From assembly GCA_017794825.1 (NCBI GenBank), contig CP051237.1, positions 248,001 through 312,000 on the forward strand: 64,000 bases of DNA, in the 5' to 3' direction. Positions within the stretch are counted from its first letter, which is position 1. Every line of letters starts with the position of its first letter. This DNA comes from Pararhizobium sp. GTDB taxonomy: Bacteria; Pseudomonadota; Alphaproteobacteria; Rhizobiales; Rhizobiaceae. Below, in pieces: positions 54,777-62,343 of this stretch. The position numbers and the translations under genes were made by a program. The notes below the pieces were generated by a model, which saw only the letters and a program-made list of their open reading frames with translations, was not told the DNA's origin and did not search any database.

Positions 54777-55523
54777 TTACTCGTGCCTGAGCAACAGCTT
54801 CTCGACCCCGACGACGATGAGGAAGAGGACGATCGACAGGCAGGAGGACAGCACGATCGCGGCGTACAGCCGGTCGGACTGATAGTTGAAGGACGCCTGG
54901 ATGATCAGCGCGCCGAGCCCCTTGTCCGAACCGATCCACTCGCCGACGATGGCGCCGATGACGGCGGTCGCCGTGGCGATCCTGAGCGAGGAAAACAGCA
55001 TCGGCAGGGATCTGGGCAACCGCAGGCGCCAGAAATTGTCCCAGGGCGTGGCCGACAGGATGTGCAGCAGTTCGCGCTCGTTGGAGGAAGCCGAATCAAG
55101 CCCGCGGATCATGTTGACGAGCGTCGGGAAGAAGCAGATCACCGCGGCGACGATGATCTTCGGGGTGAGACCCAGCCCGAAGATGAGGATGATGATCGGC
55201 GAGAGCGCCAGCACCGGTATCGTGTTGAAGAAGAGCACCACCGGGAAATAGGCCGCCCGGATCGGCGCGCTGTAGACGAAGACGACCGCCATCAGAACCG
55301 CCGCCAGATTGCCGATCAGGAAGCCCGAGACGGCCTCGACGACCGTCGTCCACACATTGCCGGCGAACAGCGGCCACTGGTTCGCGAGCACGCTGACGAT
55401 GCCGGTCGGCGTCGGCAGGATGTAGGGCGGAATGCCGGCGATCGGCACCAGGAACTGCCAGGCGAGAATGATGGAGAGCGGGCCGAAAACAGGGGCTATG
55501 ACCGAGCGAAGAATACCGTTCAC
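54777..55523 (-). CDS. ABC transporter permease, NitT/TauT type
   Basis: Inner-membrane channel subunit of 248 residues with about six helices. The EAA loop is visible in the region IVPAATPWDN-like LSATPWDNFWRLRLPRSLP near residue 160. Its GTG start overlaps the ATPase stop by 4 bp (GTGA). It works with the ATPase and the periplasmic binding protein encoded just upstream. Confidence 0.93.
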   Translation of the reverse strand: MNGILRSVIAPVFGPLSIILAWQFLVPIAGIPPYILPTPTGIVSVLANQWPLFAGNVWTTVVEAVSGFLIGNLAAVLMAVVFVYSAPIRAAYFPVVLFFNTIPVLALSPIIILIFGLGLTPKIIVAAVICFFPTLVNMIRGLDSASSNERELLHILSATPWDNFWRLRLPRSLPMLFSSLRIATATAVIGAIVGEWIGSDKGLGALIIQASFNYQSDRLYAAIVLSSCLSIVLFLIVVGVEKLLLRHE

Positions 55524-56296
55524 GAGACCTGCTCCAGCGTCTTGCGCAGTTCAGACATGAGGTTGACGATCGCCGGATCTTCCCGCGTGCAGCGATTGTC
55601 CGGCGTCTTTTGGCCCTTGAGGTCGCGCAGCGCCATGACGCGGCCGGGATTGGCGCCCAGCACCATCACCCGCTGACCGAGATAGACGGCTTCCATGATG
55701 GAGTGGGTGACGAAGAGAATCGTCGTGCCGGTGCGCCGCCAGACCTCCAGCAATTCGTCGTTGAGCCGGTCGCGGGTGATTTCGTCGAGCGCGCCGAAGG
55801 GCTCGTCCATCAGCAGGATGCGCGGCTCGCTGAACAGCGCCCGGGCAATCGCCACGCGCTGGCGCTGGCCGCCGGACAGCTGTTTGGGATAGCGCTTTTC
55901 AAGCCCGGCTATCCCCAGCATCTCGAGGAGATCTTTCACCCGCTTGCGGTCGCTGTCGCGCACGCCGGTGCGGCCGCGCCCCACTTGCACGGGCAGTTCG
56001 ATGTTTGCCTCGACGGTCCGCCAGGGCAGAAGCGTCGACTCCTGGAAGACGAAACCCACCTGCCGCCGGCTGCGGATGACGGACGGGTCTTCGCCCAGCA
56101 CGCTGATATCGCCGGCAAGCGGCTCCAGCAGATCGGCGACGACCCTGAGCAATGTCGACTTCCCGCAGCCGGAAGGCCCGAGGATGGTGAGAAATTCGCC
56201 GTCCGCAATCGACAGGTCGACGCCCGAAAGGACGGTGAGATCGCCTTTCGGGCTTCGATAGCCGATGTTCAGCGCCTTTGTCTCGATCGCATTCAC
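55520..56296 (-). CDS. ABC transporter ATPase, NitT/TauT type
   Basis: ATP-hydrolysing subunit of 258 residues. Walker A GPSGCGKSTLLR, Q-loop FVFQESTLLPW, signature LSGGQRQRVAIAR, Walker B ILLMDEPFGALD and H-loop FVTHSI are all intact. GTG start at 56296, 10 bp after the binding-protein stop. This class imports nitrate, sulphonates, taurine, pyrimidine precursors and aromatic acids, so the cargo is not fixed by the sequence. Confidence 0.95.
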   Translation of the reverse strand: MNAIETKALNIGYRSPKGDLTVLSGVDLSIADGEFLTILGPSGCGKSTLLRVVADLLEPLAGDISVLGEDPSVIRSRRQVGFVFQESTLLPWRTVEANIELPVQVGRGRTGVRDSDRKRVKDLLEMLGIAGLEKRYPKQLSGGQRQRVAIARALFSEPRILLMDEPFGALDEITRDRLNDELLEVWRRTGTTILFVTHSIMEAVYLGQRVMVLGANPGRVMALRDLKGQKTPDNRCTREDPAIVNLMSELRKTLEQVS

Positions 56297-56306
56297 GGAG
56301 ATGCGA

Positions 56307-57347
56307 TCAGCCGATCTTGGGACGCAGGTCTGCGGTCATTTCGAGGATCTTCGTCGTATAGACGTCCTCGAGCTTCGGCCGGCCGTTCGGATACTGGCCA
56401 ATCCGGTCGTAAAGCGAGAGTTGCTCCTCGAGCGAGGCCGGATCGAAGGTGGCCCAGCCGTTTTCGGCCGTCGCGGCGTCGAAGCTCAGCTCCATGATCT
56501 TGTCGATGGTCTTCATTTCCCATTCCAGGCTCAGCGCCGGATAGGCTTCGACCATCTGTTTGACGGCTTCCTGCGGGTTCTCGTAGGTCCAGCCCCAGCC
56601 TTTGGCCGCGGCGCCGATGTAGCCCGCCAGGACATCGGCGTTCTTCTCGACCGCATCGTCCGTGGCGAAATAGACGTTCGCATAGGACGGCAGGCCAAGG
56701 TCGCTCGCCAGCAGGTCGATGCGGTCGTCGCCGATGATGCTGAGGGCTTCCGTATTGGTGATCCATCCGCCGATGGCGTCCACCTCGCCGCGCAGAAGCG
56801 GCGCCTTGTCGAAGCCGACATTGACGGCGGTTACCGACGACGGGTCCATCTCGTTCTTGGCGAGGATCGCGTCGAGCAGGAAACGGCCCGTCGGCTGGAT
56901 GCCGATCTTCATGCCCGGCAGATCGTCGATCGAGCGCAGCGGCTTTTTCGGCAGCGAGGCGAAGGCGTAGGGTCCGGTGCGGAAGCCGCAGGCGAGGATC
57001 TTCACCGGCACGCCGCTGGCGCGCGCATTGAAGAGTTGCGGCGTCTCGGAGAACTGGCCGAGGGCGGCCGCGCCCGATATGACCGGCGGCACGGTCGCGG
57101 AGTTCGGCCCGCCCGGGCTGAATTCGACCTCGAAACCGGCTTCTTCGAAAAAGCCGTGCTTCAACGCCATGACGTCGCCGATCTGTCCGTTGGACATCAG
57201 CCAGTCCAGCTTGATGACGATCCTGGTCTTGTCCGCGGCCCGCGCAGGCGCAACGAGGCTCATGCCCGGCCCAACGGCGAGGACGCCGAGGCCGAGACCG
57301 GCGGATTTCAGGAAATGTCTTCTGTCGATGCCGTTTCGTCTTGTCAT
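56307..57347 (-). CDS. ABC transporter substrate-binding protein (NMT1/SsuA-like)
   Basis: Periplasmic receptor of 346 residues. The N-terminus is a twin-arginine type signal (IDRRHFLKSAGLGLGVLAV), with probable export by Tat, followed by the NMT1/THI5-like fold (KLDWLMSNGQIGDVMALKHG, FAQ-like GQFSETPQLF). ATG 57347 has AGGGG upstream. Third gene in the operon after the regulator and VOC genes. Ligand unknown. Confidence 0.92.
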   Translation of the reverse strand: MTRRNGIDRRHFLKSAGLGLGVLAVGPGMSLVAPARAADKTRIVIKLDWLMSNGQIGDVMALKHGFFEEAGFEVEFSPGGPNSATVPPVISGAAALGQFSETPQLFNARASGVPVKILACGFRTGPYAFASLPKKPLRSIDDLPGMKIGIQPTGRFLLDAILAKNEMDPSSVTAVNVGFDKAPLLRGEVDAIGGWITNTEALSIIGDDRIDLLASDLGLPSYANVYFATDDAVEKNADVLAGYIGAAAKGWGWTYENPQEAVKQMVEAYPALSLEWEMKTIDKIMELSFDAATAENGWATFDPASLEEQLSLYDRIGQYPNGRPKLEDVYTTKILEMTADLRPKIG

Positions 57348-57380
57348 TTTGATTCCCCTTTTACGGATAGAGTGCTGTTT

Positions 57381-57815
57381 TTATTGATATGTCTCGTGAT
57401 AGGAGTCCGGCCCACCCTCAAGCCAGGCGTAGAGCTCCCAGAGCATGCCGTCGGGATCGGTGAAGTAGGCGCAGCGCGCGTTCCATTCGTAATCTTCCGG
57501 CGGCCGCTGGAACTTCACGCCCTTGGCGGCGAGGTCCTCGTACATCGCATCGATGTCTTCCGGCTTGTCCAGGTTCATCGCGATGCAGCCCTTCAGGGCG
57601 CCTTCCGGCGCGCGCAGATTGCTGACCCCGGTGTGCTTGTGAATGTGGTCGAGCTCCCAGGCTGCGAGGATCACGTTCTTCGCCTCGAAATCGGCGAAGC
57701 CTTCCGCCTTGCGGCGCAGGCGGAAGCCCATCACGTCCCTGTAGAAGGCGACGGAGCGCTCGACATCCTCGACGAGGACGCAGACGTCCGTGATGATCTT
57801 TTTCGGCTGACTCAT
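57381..57815 (-). CDS. VOC-superfamily protein (glyoxalase/dioxygenase fold)
   Basis: A 144-residue metal-dependent fold with two beta-alpha modules. Possible metal ligands are in ITDVCVLVEDVERSVAFYRD, the His of LDHIHKHTG and the Glu of GMLWELYAW near the end. Such proteins act as lyases, isomerases or dioxygenases. It overlaps the regulator gene by 4 bp and is 33 bp from the binding-protein gene, so a catabolic step on the imported compound is likely. Confidence 0.88.
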   Translation of the reverse strand: MSQPKKIITDVCVLVEDVERSVAFYRDVMGFRLRRKAEGFADFEAKNVILAAWELDHIHKHTGVSNLRAPEGALKGCIAMNLDKPEDIDAMYEDLAAKGVKFQRPPEDYEWNARCAYFTDPDGMLWELYAWLEGGPDSYHETYQ

Positions 57816-58561
57816 GACGCAGCGATCCCCTGTTGCGAATTGTTCTGTTCGTTTCTCAAGATGACGCCAATGCGGCGGCCGGCCTCCGTGATGTGATGCA
57901 CCATCGCGGCCCGGGCGGCCTCCGGATCGCCGGCTTTCAGCGCATCAAGGATGACGACGTGCTCGCCGACATTGACCTCGACGAGCTGCTCGATCTGGTT
58001 GGCGTAGCGGGCCATATGGATCGAACGCCGGATCTGATCGCAGATGAAGCAGACGAAGGTGTGGATGTAGGAGTTGCCGGTTGCCTTCGCGATCGCCCGA
58101 TGGAAGACGAGATCGGCCTCGATGCTGCCCTCGGACCACTTCTCGTCGCCGCGCATGTCTTCCAGCGCCGCCGAAATTTCGGCAAGATCGTCGTCGGTGC
58201 GGCGCATGGTGGCGAGCCGCGCCGCCTCGCCCTCGAGCAGCGCCCTCAATTCAAACAGGCCTTCCATGCCCTCGATGTTCTCGAGGTCCGTGGGGTCGAG
58301 CCGGATGGCGAGCCGTTCCTCCGGCTCCATGACGAAGGCCCCGGCCCCCTGACGCGCGCGCACCAGTCCGTCCGCGCGCAATTGCGCGATCGCTTCGCGC
58401 ACCACGTTGCGGCTGATGCCAAGGGATTCGGCAATCTGGTGCTCGGTCGGCAGGCGGTCGCCGGGCTTCAGTCGCCCGGAGCTGATTTCCTGGCTGAGAA
58501 TGCTGGCCACGCGACTTGGAAGCGGCTGCGTCGGCGCGAGCTTTTGCGACAGTTGCTTCAT
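57812..58561 (-). CDS. GntR-family regulator, FadR subfamily
   Basis: A 249-residue repressor or activator with winged helix-turn-helix (residues about 15-80, LKPGDRLPTEHQIAESLGIS then RNVVREAIAQL) and a C-terminal FCD domain with metal-binding residues (Asp in IEADLVFHRAI, His in EHVVIL and MVHHIT). ATG 58561 is the first ATG of the frame; TTG codons further upstream are possible. First gene of the catabolic operon, so it probably regulates itself and the transporter genes. Confidence 0.93.
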   Translation of the reverse strand: MKQLSQKLAPTQPLPSRVASILSQEISSGRLKPGDRLPTEHQIAESLGISRNVVREAIAQLRADGLVRARQGAGAFVMEPEERLAIRLDPTDLENIEGMEGLFELRALLEGEAARLATMRRTDDDLAEISAALEDMRGDEKWSEGSIEADLVFHRAIAKATGNSYIHTFVCFICDQIRRSIHMARYANQIEQLVEVNVGEHVVILDALKAGDPEAARAAMVHHITEAGRRIGVILRNEQNNSQQGIAAS

Positions 58562-58653
58562 GTCGTCCGTCAAGCCGACACCCCGTTGGTTTCTCTTTCC
58601 GGACAATGGACGTCCACTACCCGTTTACCACGGAGTCGATAGCATGATTATAT

Positions 58654-58664
58654 TTGTCCTACAA
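58654..58664. promoter_or_regulatory. Candidate FadR-type operator
   Basis: TTGTCCTACAA fits the FadR-subfamily pattern TNGTnnnACNA with perfect dyad arms TTGT/ACAA. It lies 93 bp upstream of the GntR/FadR gene start. A partial second copy (CTACAA, read TTGTAG on the minus strand) follows at 58667-58672. Assignment to the adjacent regulator is inference. Confidence 0.55.
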
Positions 58665-58800
58665 CCCTACAACAGGACATCCGAAAGAAGTTACGTATTT
58701 TTTCACCTGTGCGGCAGGAGCCTTCAGGCGACCATCTGACGGGGAAATGTCTGGGGAATTGCCGACCGGCGCATCACCTGCGTCGATCGGCCAGAGCGAT

Positions 58801-59124
58801 TTAAGCGGGACAAGCGCCTGATCCCAGTACTCCGGTCAAACGTGAAAGTGGTTCGTTGACGGAATAGATCGCGACGTCCACATCACGCACGCCCATCGAT
58901 TCGAGTCGGGCTTCATGCTTGACGCGGTAGCGGCCAGCGGCCTCTTCATCCGTGAAGAAGTAGAGTCCGCCGGCCTTTTCAAGATCCTGATTTTCAATCC
59001 AGACCTTGGAAATCAGACCGGTCTCCCCGGCGATATCCTTCGCCAGTTCGACCGCGTTTGCGCTCAATTCCGCGCCCCACGGGCCAGCATAGGAGAACTG
59101 GAACAGCAAAGCCGTCGTGGACAT
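58801..59124 (-). CDS. YdhR-like monooxygenase family protein
   Basis: A 107-residue protein resembling the YdhR/putative monooxygenase family (antibiotic-biosynthesis monooxygenase-like ferredoxin fold): ALLFQFSYAGPWG at the start, ISKVWIENQDLEKAGGLYFF and VDVAIYSVNEPLS. ATG 59124 is favoured over 59133 because AAAGGG then lies at a normal distance. It starts 14 bp after the SnoaL-like gene, so the two are probably one transcript. Activity unproven in this family. Confidence 0.85.
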   Translation of the reverse strand: MSTTALLFQFSYAGPWGAELSANAVELAKDIAGETGLISKVWIENQDLEKAGGLYFFTDEEAAGRYRVKHEARLESMGVRDVDVAIYSVNEPLSRLTGVLGSGACPA

Positions 59125-59138
59125 GTTTCGCATCCCTT

Positions 59139-59582
59139 TCAGGCCGCAAGCGCCGGGATAGCCCCGATCGCCGTCAGCAGCATGACCTGATTGATATGCA
59201 GCCAGGTTTCGGCGATCCGTCCGTCTTCGAAACGGTAGAGCACCATGCCGTCGAAAGTGATACGGCGGCCATCGGCTTTTACCCCTGCGAAATCACCGCT
59301 GTGGGTCGCCCAGATCTGCCATCGGGCGGAGACGTAGTTTTCGTCCGCAACGAGCGCGTGAACCTTCCATTCCATGTCGCTGAAAGATTTACGAAATGTC
59401 CGGAAGAAGTTCTTGTAGCTTTCGTGATCGGCCGGCTCCCCGCCAGGGAATCCGTGACAGACGGGGAACGCAACCACCGTATCGTCGATCACATTCACAT
59501 CCTCGATGTCGCGAGAATGTGTGCCATTGAGAAATCGTTCCGCGATTTCGCGGTTTGTTTCCGCCTTCGTTTTCGTGCTCAT
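59139..59582 (-). CDS. SnoaL-like ester cyclase family protein
   Basis: A 147-residue NTF2-fold protein of the SnoaL/polyketide cyclase-like group. Pattern: RFLNGTHSRDIEDVN, KNFFRTFRKSFSDMEWKVHALVAD, RWQIWATHSGDFAG and WLHINQVMLL. Many such proteins outside polyketide clusters have no known substrate. No polyketide synthase lies nearby, so a general detoxifying or binding role is more likely. It is 14 bp upstream of the YdhR-like gene. Confidence 0.87.
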   Translation of the reverse strand: MSTKTKAETNREIAERFLNGTHSRDIEDVNVIDDTVVAFPVCHGFPGGEPADHESYKNFFRTFRKSFSDMEWKVHALVADENYVSARWQIWATHSGDFAGVKADGRRITFDGMVLYRFEDGRIAETWLHINQVMLLTAIGAIPALAA

Positions 59583-59718
59583 CGTGTTTTCCTTTCCGTG
59601 AGCGGACGCACAGGTCCCGGCGCCGCACCGGTAACCGGGACTGGCGGCTCTCCCGCCAGCCCCTCATGCGTCTGTTTGATTGATCGCCGGACACATGCCG
59701 GCGGCGGCGCGAAAGACG

Positions 59719-59958
59719 TTATTCGAACGGCAATCCCCTGACCCGGCGCGGAATATCGGCGCGGGCCAGTCCCATGTCCTTCAAGAGGTAATCCGGCAGG
59801 GACTGCAGTTCTTCTTCTGCGCGCCGATATTCAGCGCCGCGTCGAACAATGTGGAATCGTCCTGCCAAAGACGTCAGCAAGGTGCGCAGCAGGCCTGCCG
59901 CCACCGGAAATCGCGGCTGGTCGAACGCCAGCCGGCCCTTCGATTCAAAGAGAGTCAT
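59719..59958 (-). CDS. DUF1127 small protein
   Basis: A 79-residue protein with the arginine/leucine DUF1127 helix at its C-terminal end (ELQSLPDYLLKDMGLARADI, close to the family pattern LxxLxDRxLxDIGLxR). In alphaproteobacteria proteins of this type affect RNA turnover and phosphate or stress physiology. ATG 59958 is 20 bp after the metallo-beta-lactamase-fold gene stop on the same strand. The N-terminus is longer than in the shortest members. Confidence 0.88.
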   Translation of the reverse strand: MTLFESKGRLAFDQPRFPVAAGLLRTLLTSLAGRFHIVRRGAEYRRAEEELQSLPDYLLKDMGLARADIPRRVRGLPFE

Positions 59959-59978
59959 TTTCCATTTCCTTTGTTCGT

Positions 59979-60785
59979 TCAGCCTAGGGTTTGAGCGACA
60001 TACTCGATCGTCAGGGGATCGATCGCGGCGTCGGTTCCACGGCAGTAGGCTCCGGCGACGTGGCCGGTGAGAGCGGACACGCCTCTCCGCGCAAGGGGAA
60101 GATGGCCGGAAAACAGGAATTCCGGATCCAGATCCTCTATCGCCTTGAGAGTGCGCCCGAGCCGGTTCGCGTCGGCGTTTGCAAGCCACGGCGCATCAAT
60201 CGACGACCATGCTACAAGCCCGTCCTTCAACGCCTCGTCGGCTGCCTCGTCGATCTCGTGAACAGGTTCCGGCAGCAGCGCTCCGAAACTGTCCGCGGCG
60301 AAAAAGACACGGTCTTCGGCGTCGAAGAATCCGATCGTCTCGGGCGCGTCGTAATAGGGCGGCCGAACAGGATGAAACCTCTTTCCACCCGCCTCGAAGC
60401 CCTGCCCCGGCTCAAGCAGATGGACGCGGCTCGTATCGAAACCCATCATCCCCATTTTGCCCATTCCGAGAAAATTCGTCACGATCCTGGCCCTGGGCGC
60501 TCTGTCGAGCACCCTCTGAAGATTGCCGACGTGATCGGCGTCCATATGGCTCACCCATATCCAGCGCAGATCACCGGGATCGATCTGTTGCTCCAGTGCG
60601 GCGAGAAACGTCTCGCCGAGCGCCGAGAGACCGGTGTCGACGAGCATCGGTTCACTGCCCTTGTGGAGGAAGCTGTTCACCGCCAAAGCGCCAAGGCCGG
60701 GCACGGGCAGCCAGGAAGGAAGAACTGTCCAGTTTCCGGTGACGTGTTGCGGATCCCGGGCTGTCGGAACGTCGATCACAGACAT
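59979..60785 (-). CDS. Metallo-beta-lactamase-fold hydrolase, HxDxDH variant
   Basis: A 268-residue protein with the dinuclear metal-binding fold. The usual HxHxDH is HMDADH (SHMDADHVGN, around residue 80), with aspartate in the position of the second histidine, as in the flavodiiron/ROO-like branch (HxExDH). Other ligands are Asp in FAADSFG and His in LFSGHLPLA. From ATG 60785 it has a short leader before TGLSALG, the fold core. Divergent from a TetR regulator and probably controlled by it. Substrate unknown. Confidence 0.9.
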   Translation of the reverse strand: MSVIDVPTARDPQHVTGNWTVLPSWLPVPGLGALAVNSFLHKGSEPMLVDTGLSALGETFLAALEQQIDPGDLRWIWVSHMDADHVGNLQRVLDRAPRARIVTNFLGMGKMGMMGFDTSRVHLLEPGQGFEAGGKRFHPVRPPYYDAPETIGFFDAEDRVFFAADSFGALLPEPVHEIDEAADEALKDGLVAWSSIDAPWLANADANRLGRTLKAIEDLDPEFLFSGHLPLARRGVSALTGHVAGAYCRGTDAAIDPLTIEYVAQTLG

Positions 60786-60809
60786 TTGGCTATCCTTTTC
60801 ATTTTCATT

Positions 60810-60823
60810 GAACACTACTGTTC
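60810..60823. promoter_or_regulatory. Candidate TetR operator 1
   Basis: GAACACTACTGTTC: the arms GAACA and TGTTC pair exactly around four bases. Located 25 bp upstream of the metallo-hydrolase start, in the divergent gap shared with the TetR gene. A related palindrome lies at 60865-60875. Confidence 0.5.
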
Positions 60824-60864
60824 TTTGAAAGCGCATCTAATCGCCATGAACGCCCTTGTCAACA

Positions 60865-60875
60865 GTTCAATGAAC
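60865..60875. promoter_or_regulatory. Candidate TetR operator 2
   Basis: GTTCA-A-TGAAC is a perfect dyad, 16 bp upstream of the TetR gene start. It shares TTGAAC/GTTCA half-sites with the palindrome at 60810-60823, as expected if one repressor binds both and controls both divergent genes. Confidence 0.5.
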
Positions 60876-60890
60876 AATTATGTTTAATGA

Positions 60891-61490
60891 ATGAAGAAAA
60901 CACGTTCCTACCGCATGACCGAACGCGCACGATCGCAGGAGGAAACCCGCCAGAAGATCGTTGAAGCGACTATGCAACTGCATGAGGAGATCGGACCGCG
61001 CGCGACGACAATCAGTGCGATCGCGGACAAGGCGGGCGTTCAGAGACTGACCGTCTACCGGCATTTTCCGGATGAAACTGCGGTCTTCCAGGCTTGCACC
61101 GCGCACTGGCTTGAGTTGAACGCACCACCGGACCAAGCCTTGTGGAGCAATATCGGCGACCCGCGAAAACGACTGGAAACCGCGCTCAGCGCTTTTTACG
61201 GCTATTATTCATCGACCCGGCGGATGTGGACCGTCTCGCACAGGGACGTCGCCGATGTTCCGGCGCTGCAGGGGCCGATGATGGAGTTCGCGGGATTCGT
61301 GGCGTCCGTCGGCGACGACCTTTCGGACGTCTTCGAAGTGGACGACAATTCAAATGCCGCCAGACGGACGACGATTCACCATTCGCTCGCTTTTCCCACC
61401 TGGCTCGATCTGGACGAGCGCGGCCTCGGCGATGATCAAAAGGTGCAATTGGCGCTGCAATGGATTGACGGAACGTCGGATACGGGTTGA
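60891..61490 (+). CDS. TetR/AcrR-family transcriptional regulator
   Basis: A 199-residue repressor. The N-terminal helix-turn-helix is TTISAIADKAGVQRLTVYRH (residues about 38-57), followed by the usual helical ligand-binding domain (FYGYYSSTRRMWTVSHRD, MMEFAGFVAS). It is divergent from the metallo-hydrolase gene with two related palindromes in the 105-bp gap. Ligand unknown. Confidence 0.93.
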   Translation: MKKTRSYRMTERARSQEETRQKIVEATMQLHEEIGPRATTISAIADKAGVQRLTVYRHFPDETAVFQACTAHWLELNAPPDQALWSNIGDPRKRLETALSAFYGYYSSTRRMWTVSHRDVADVPALQGPMMEFAGFVASVGDDLSDVFEVDDNSNAARRTTIHHSLAFPTWLDLDERGLGDDQKVQLALQWIDGTSDTG

Positions 61491-61515
61491 AGAGGAATCA
61501 GCCGATCCGGCGGGC

Positions 61516-62292
61516 CTATTCGCAGGCCGCGTCGAGCCCCTTCGCGATGCATCTGTCCAGATCGGAGTCCTGCATCGCCAGAAGGCCGGCGGCGGTCGTG
61601 CCGGCGTAGTCGATCATTTCGGTGACATGATCCGCGGGCGACATCGGACCGTCCGCCATCATCACGCCTGCGGCGTGAAACAGCTGCCGCACGGCCCGCT
61701 CGGCCGTTTTCGGATCGACGCCTCTTGCCGCCGAATAATCGACCATGCTCGCAGCGAATTGTGCAACGAAACCGGGCACAGGTCCGGTGACGGCGGTGAA
61801 CAGGTCGATCTGATCCTCATCAAGCACTTCGTCGGTCGCGCCGACTGCCCCGAACACCGTACGGGCAAGGGACTTGTCTGCGTCCGTGGCCGCAGGCGAC
61901 GCGCACCAGGGCGAGTAAGCGAGCCGCAGGGAGGCGGCCGGGCTGGACATGGCGCGAATGACGCGATCAGTCCCGGTTTGCGCGATGATGCGCGCAATGG
62001 AAACACCCGCCATCACAGATGAAACAACGGAATGGCCTGCTTCAAAACGGACGTCAGCGAAATTCGCCGGCGGAACCGACAGGAGTATGAAGTCGGATGC
62101 GTCCGCCAGCGCCTGGTTGTCGGTAAACGACCTGACGCCGCCATGACCGAGTTCGGGCAGTTTGCCGGATCGGCTCGAGATCCCCAACTGCTCTGGCTGA
62201 ATAAGGCCGGAATCGAGCAATCCCCTGGCGATCGCGCTGCCGAGCATGCCGTTTCCGCCGACAATTCCGACCGTGAATTCCGCTTTTGTCAT
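61516..62292 (-). CDS. Pyrroline-5-carboxylate reductase-like (ProC family) protein
   Basis: NAD(P)H-dependent reductase of 258 residues from ATG 62292, with AAGGGAAA upstream. Rossmann motif GIVGGNGMLGSAIARGL at the start, MSSPAASLRLAYS as the substrate loop and the ProC C-terminal block (TAVTGPVPGFVAQF, ERAVRQLFHAAGVMM). It is divergent enough in the N- and C-terminal parts that proline synthesis is not certain; a related imino acid is possible. Convergent with the TetR gene. Confidence 0.85.
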   Translation of the reverse strand: MTKAEFTVGIVGGNGMLGSAIARGLLDSGLIQPEQLGISSRSGKLPELGHGGVRSFTDNQALADASDFILLSVPPANFADVRFEAGHSVVSSVMAGVSIARIIAQTGTDRVIRAMSSPAASLRLAYSPWCASPAATDADKSLARTVFGAVGATDEVLDEDQIDLFTAVTGPVPGFVAQFAASMVDYSAARGVDPKTAERAVRQLFHAAGVMMADGPMSPADHVTEMIDYAGTTAAGLLAMQDSDLDRCIAKGLDAACE

Positions 62293-62343
62293 AGCCGATT
62301 TCCCTTGTTGTCCTTGCAAGGAGTAACATGGATATCGGAATAT

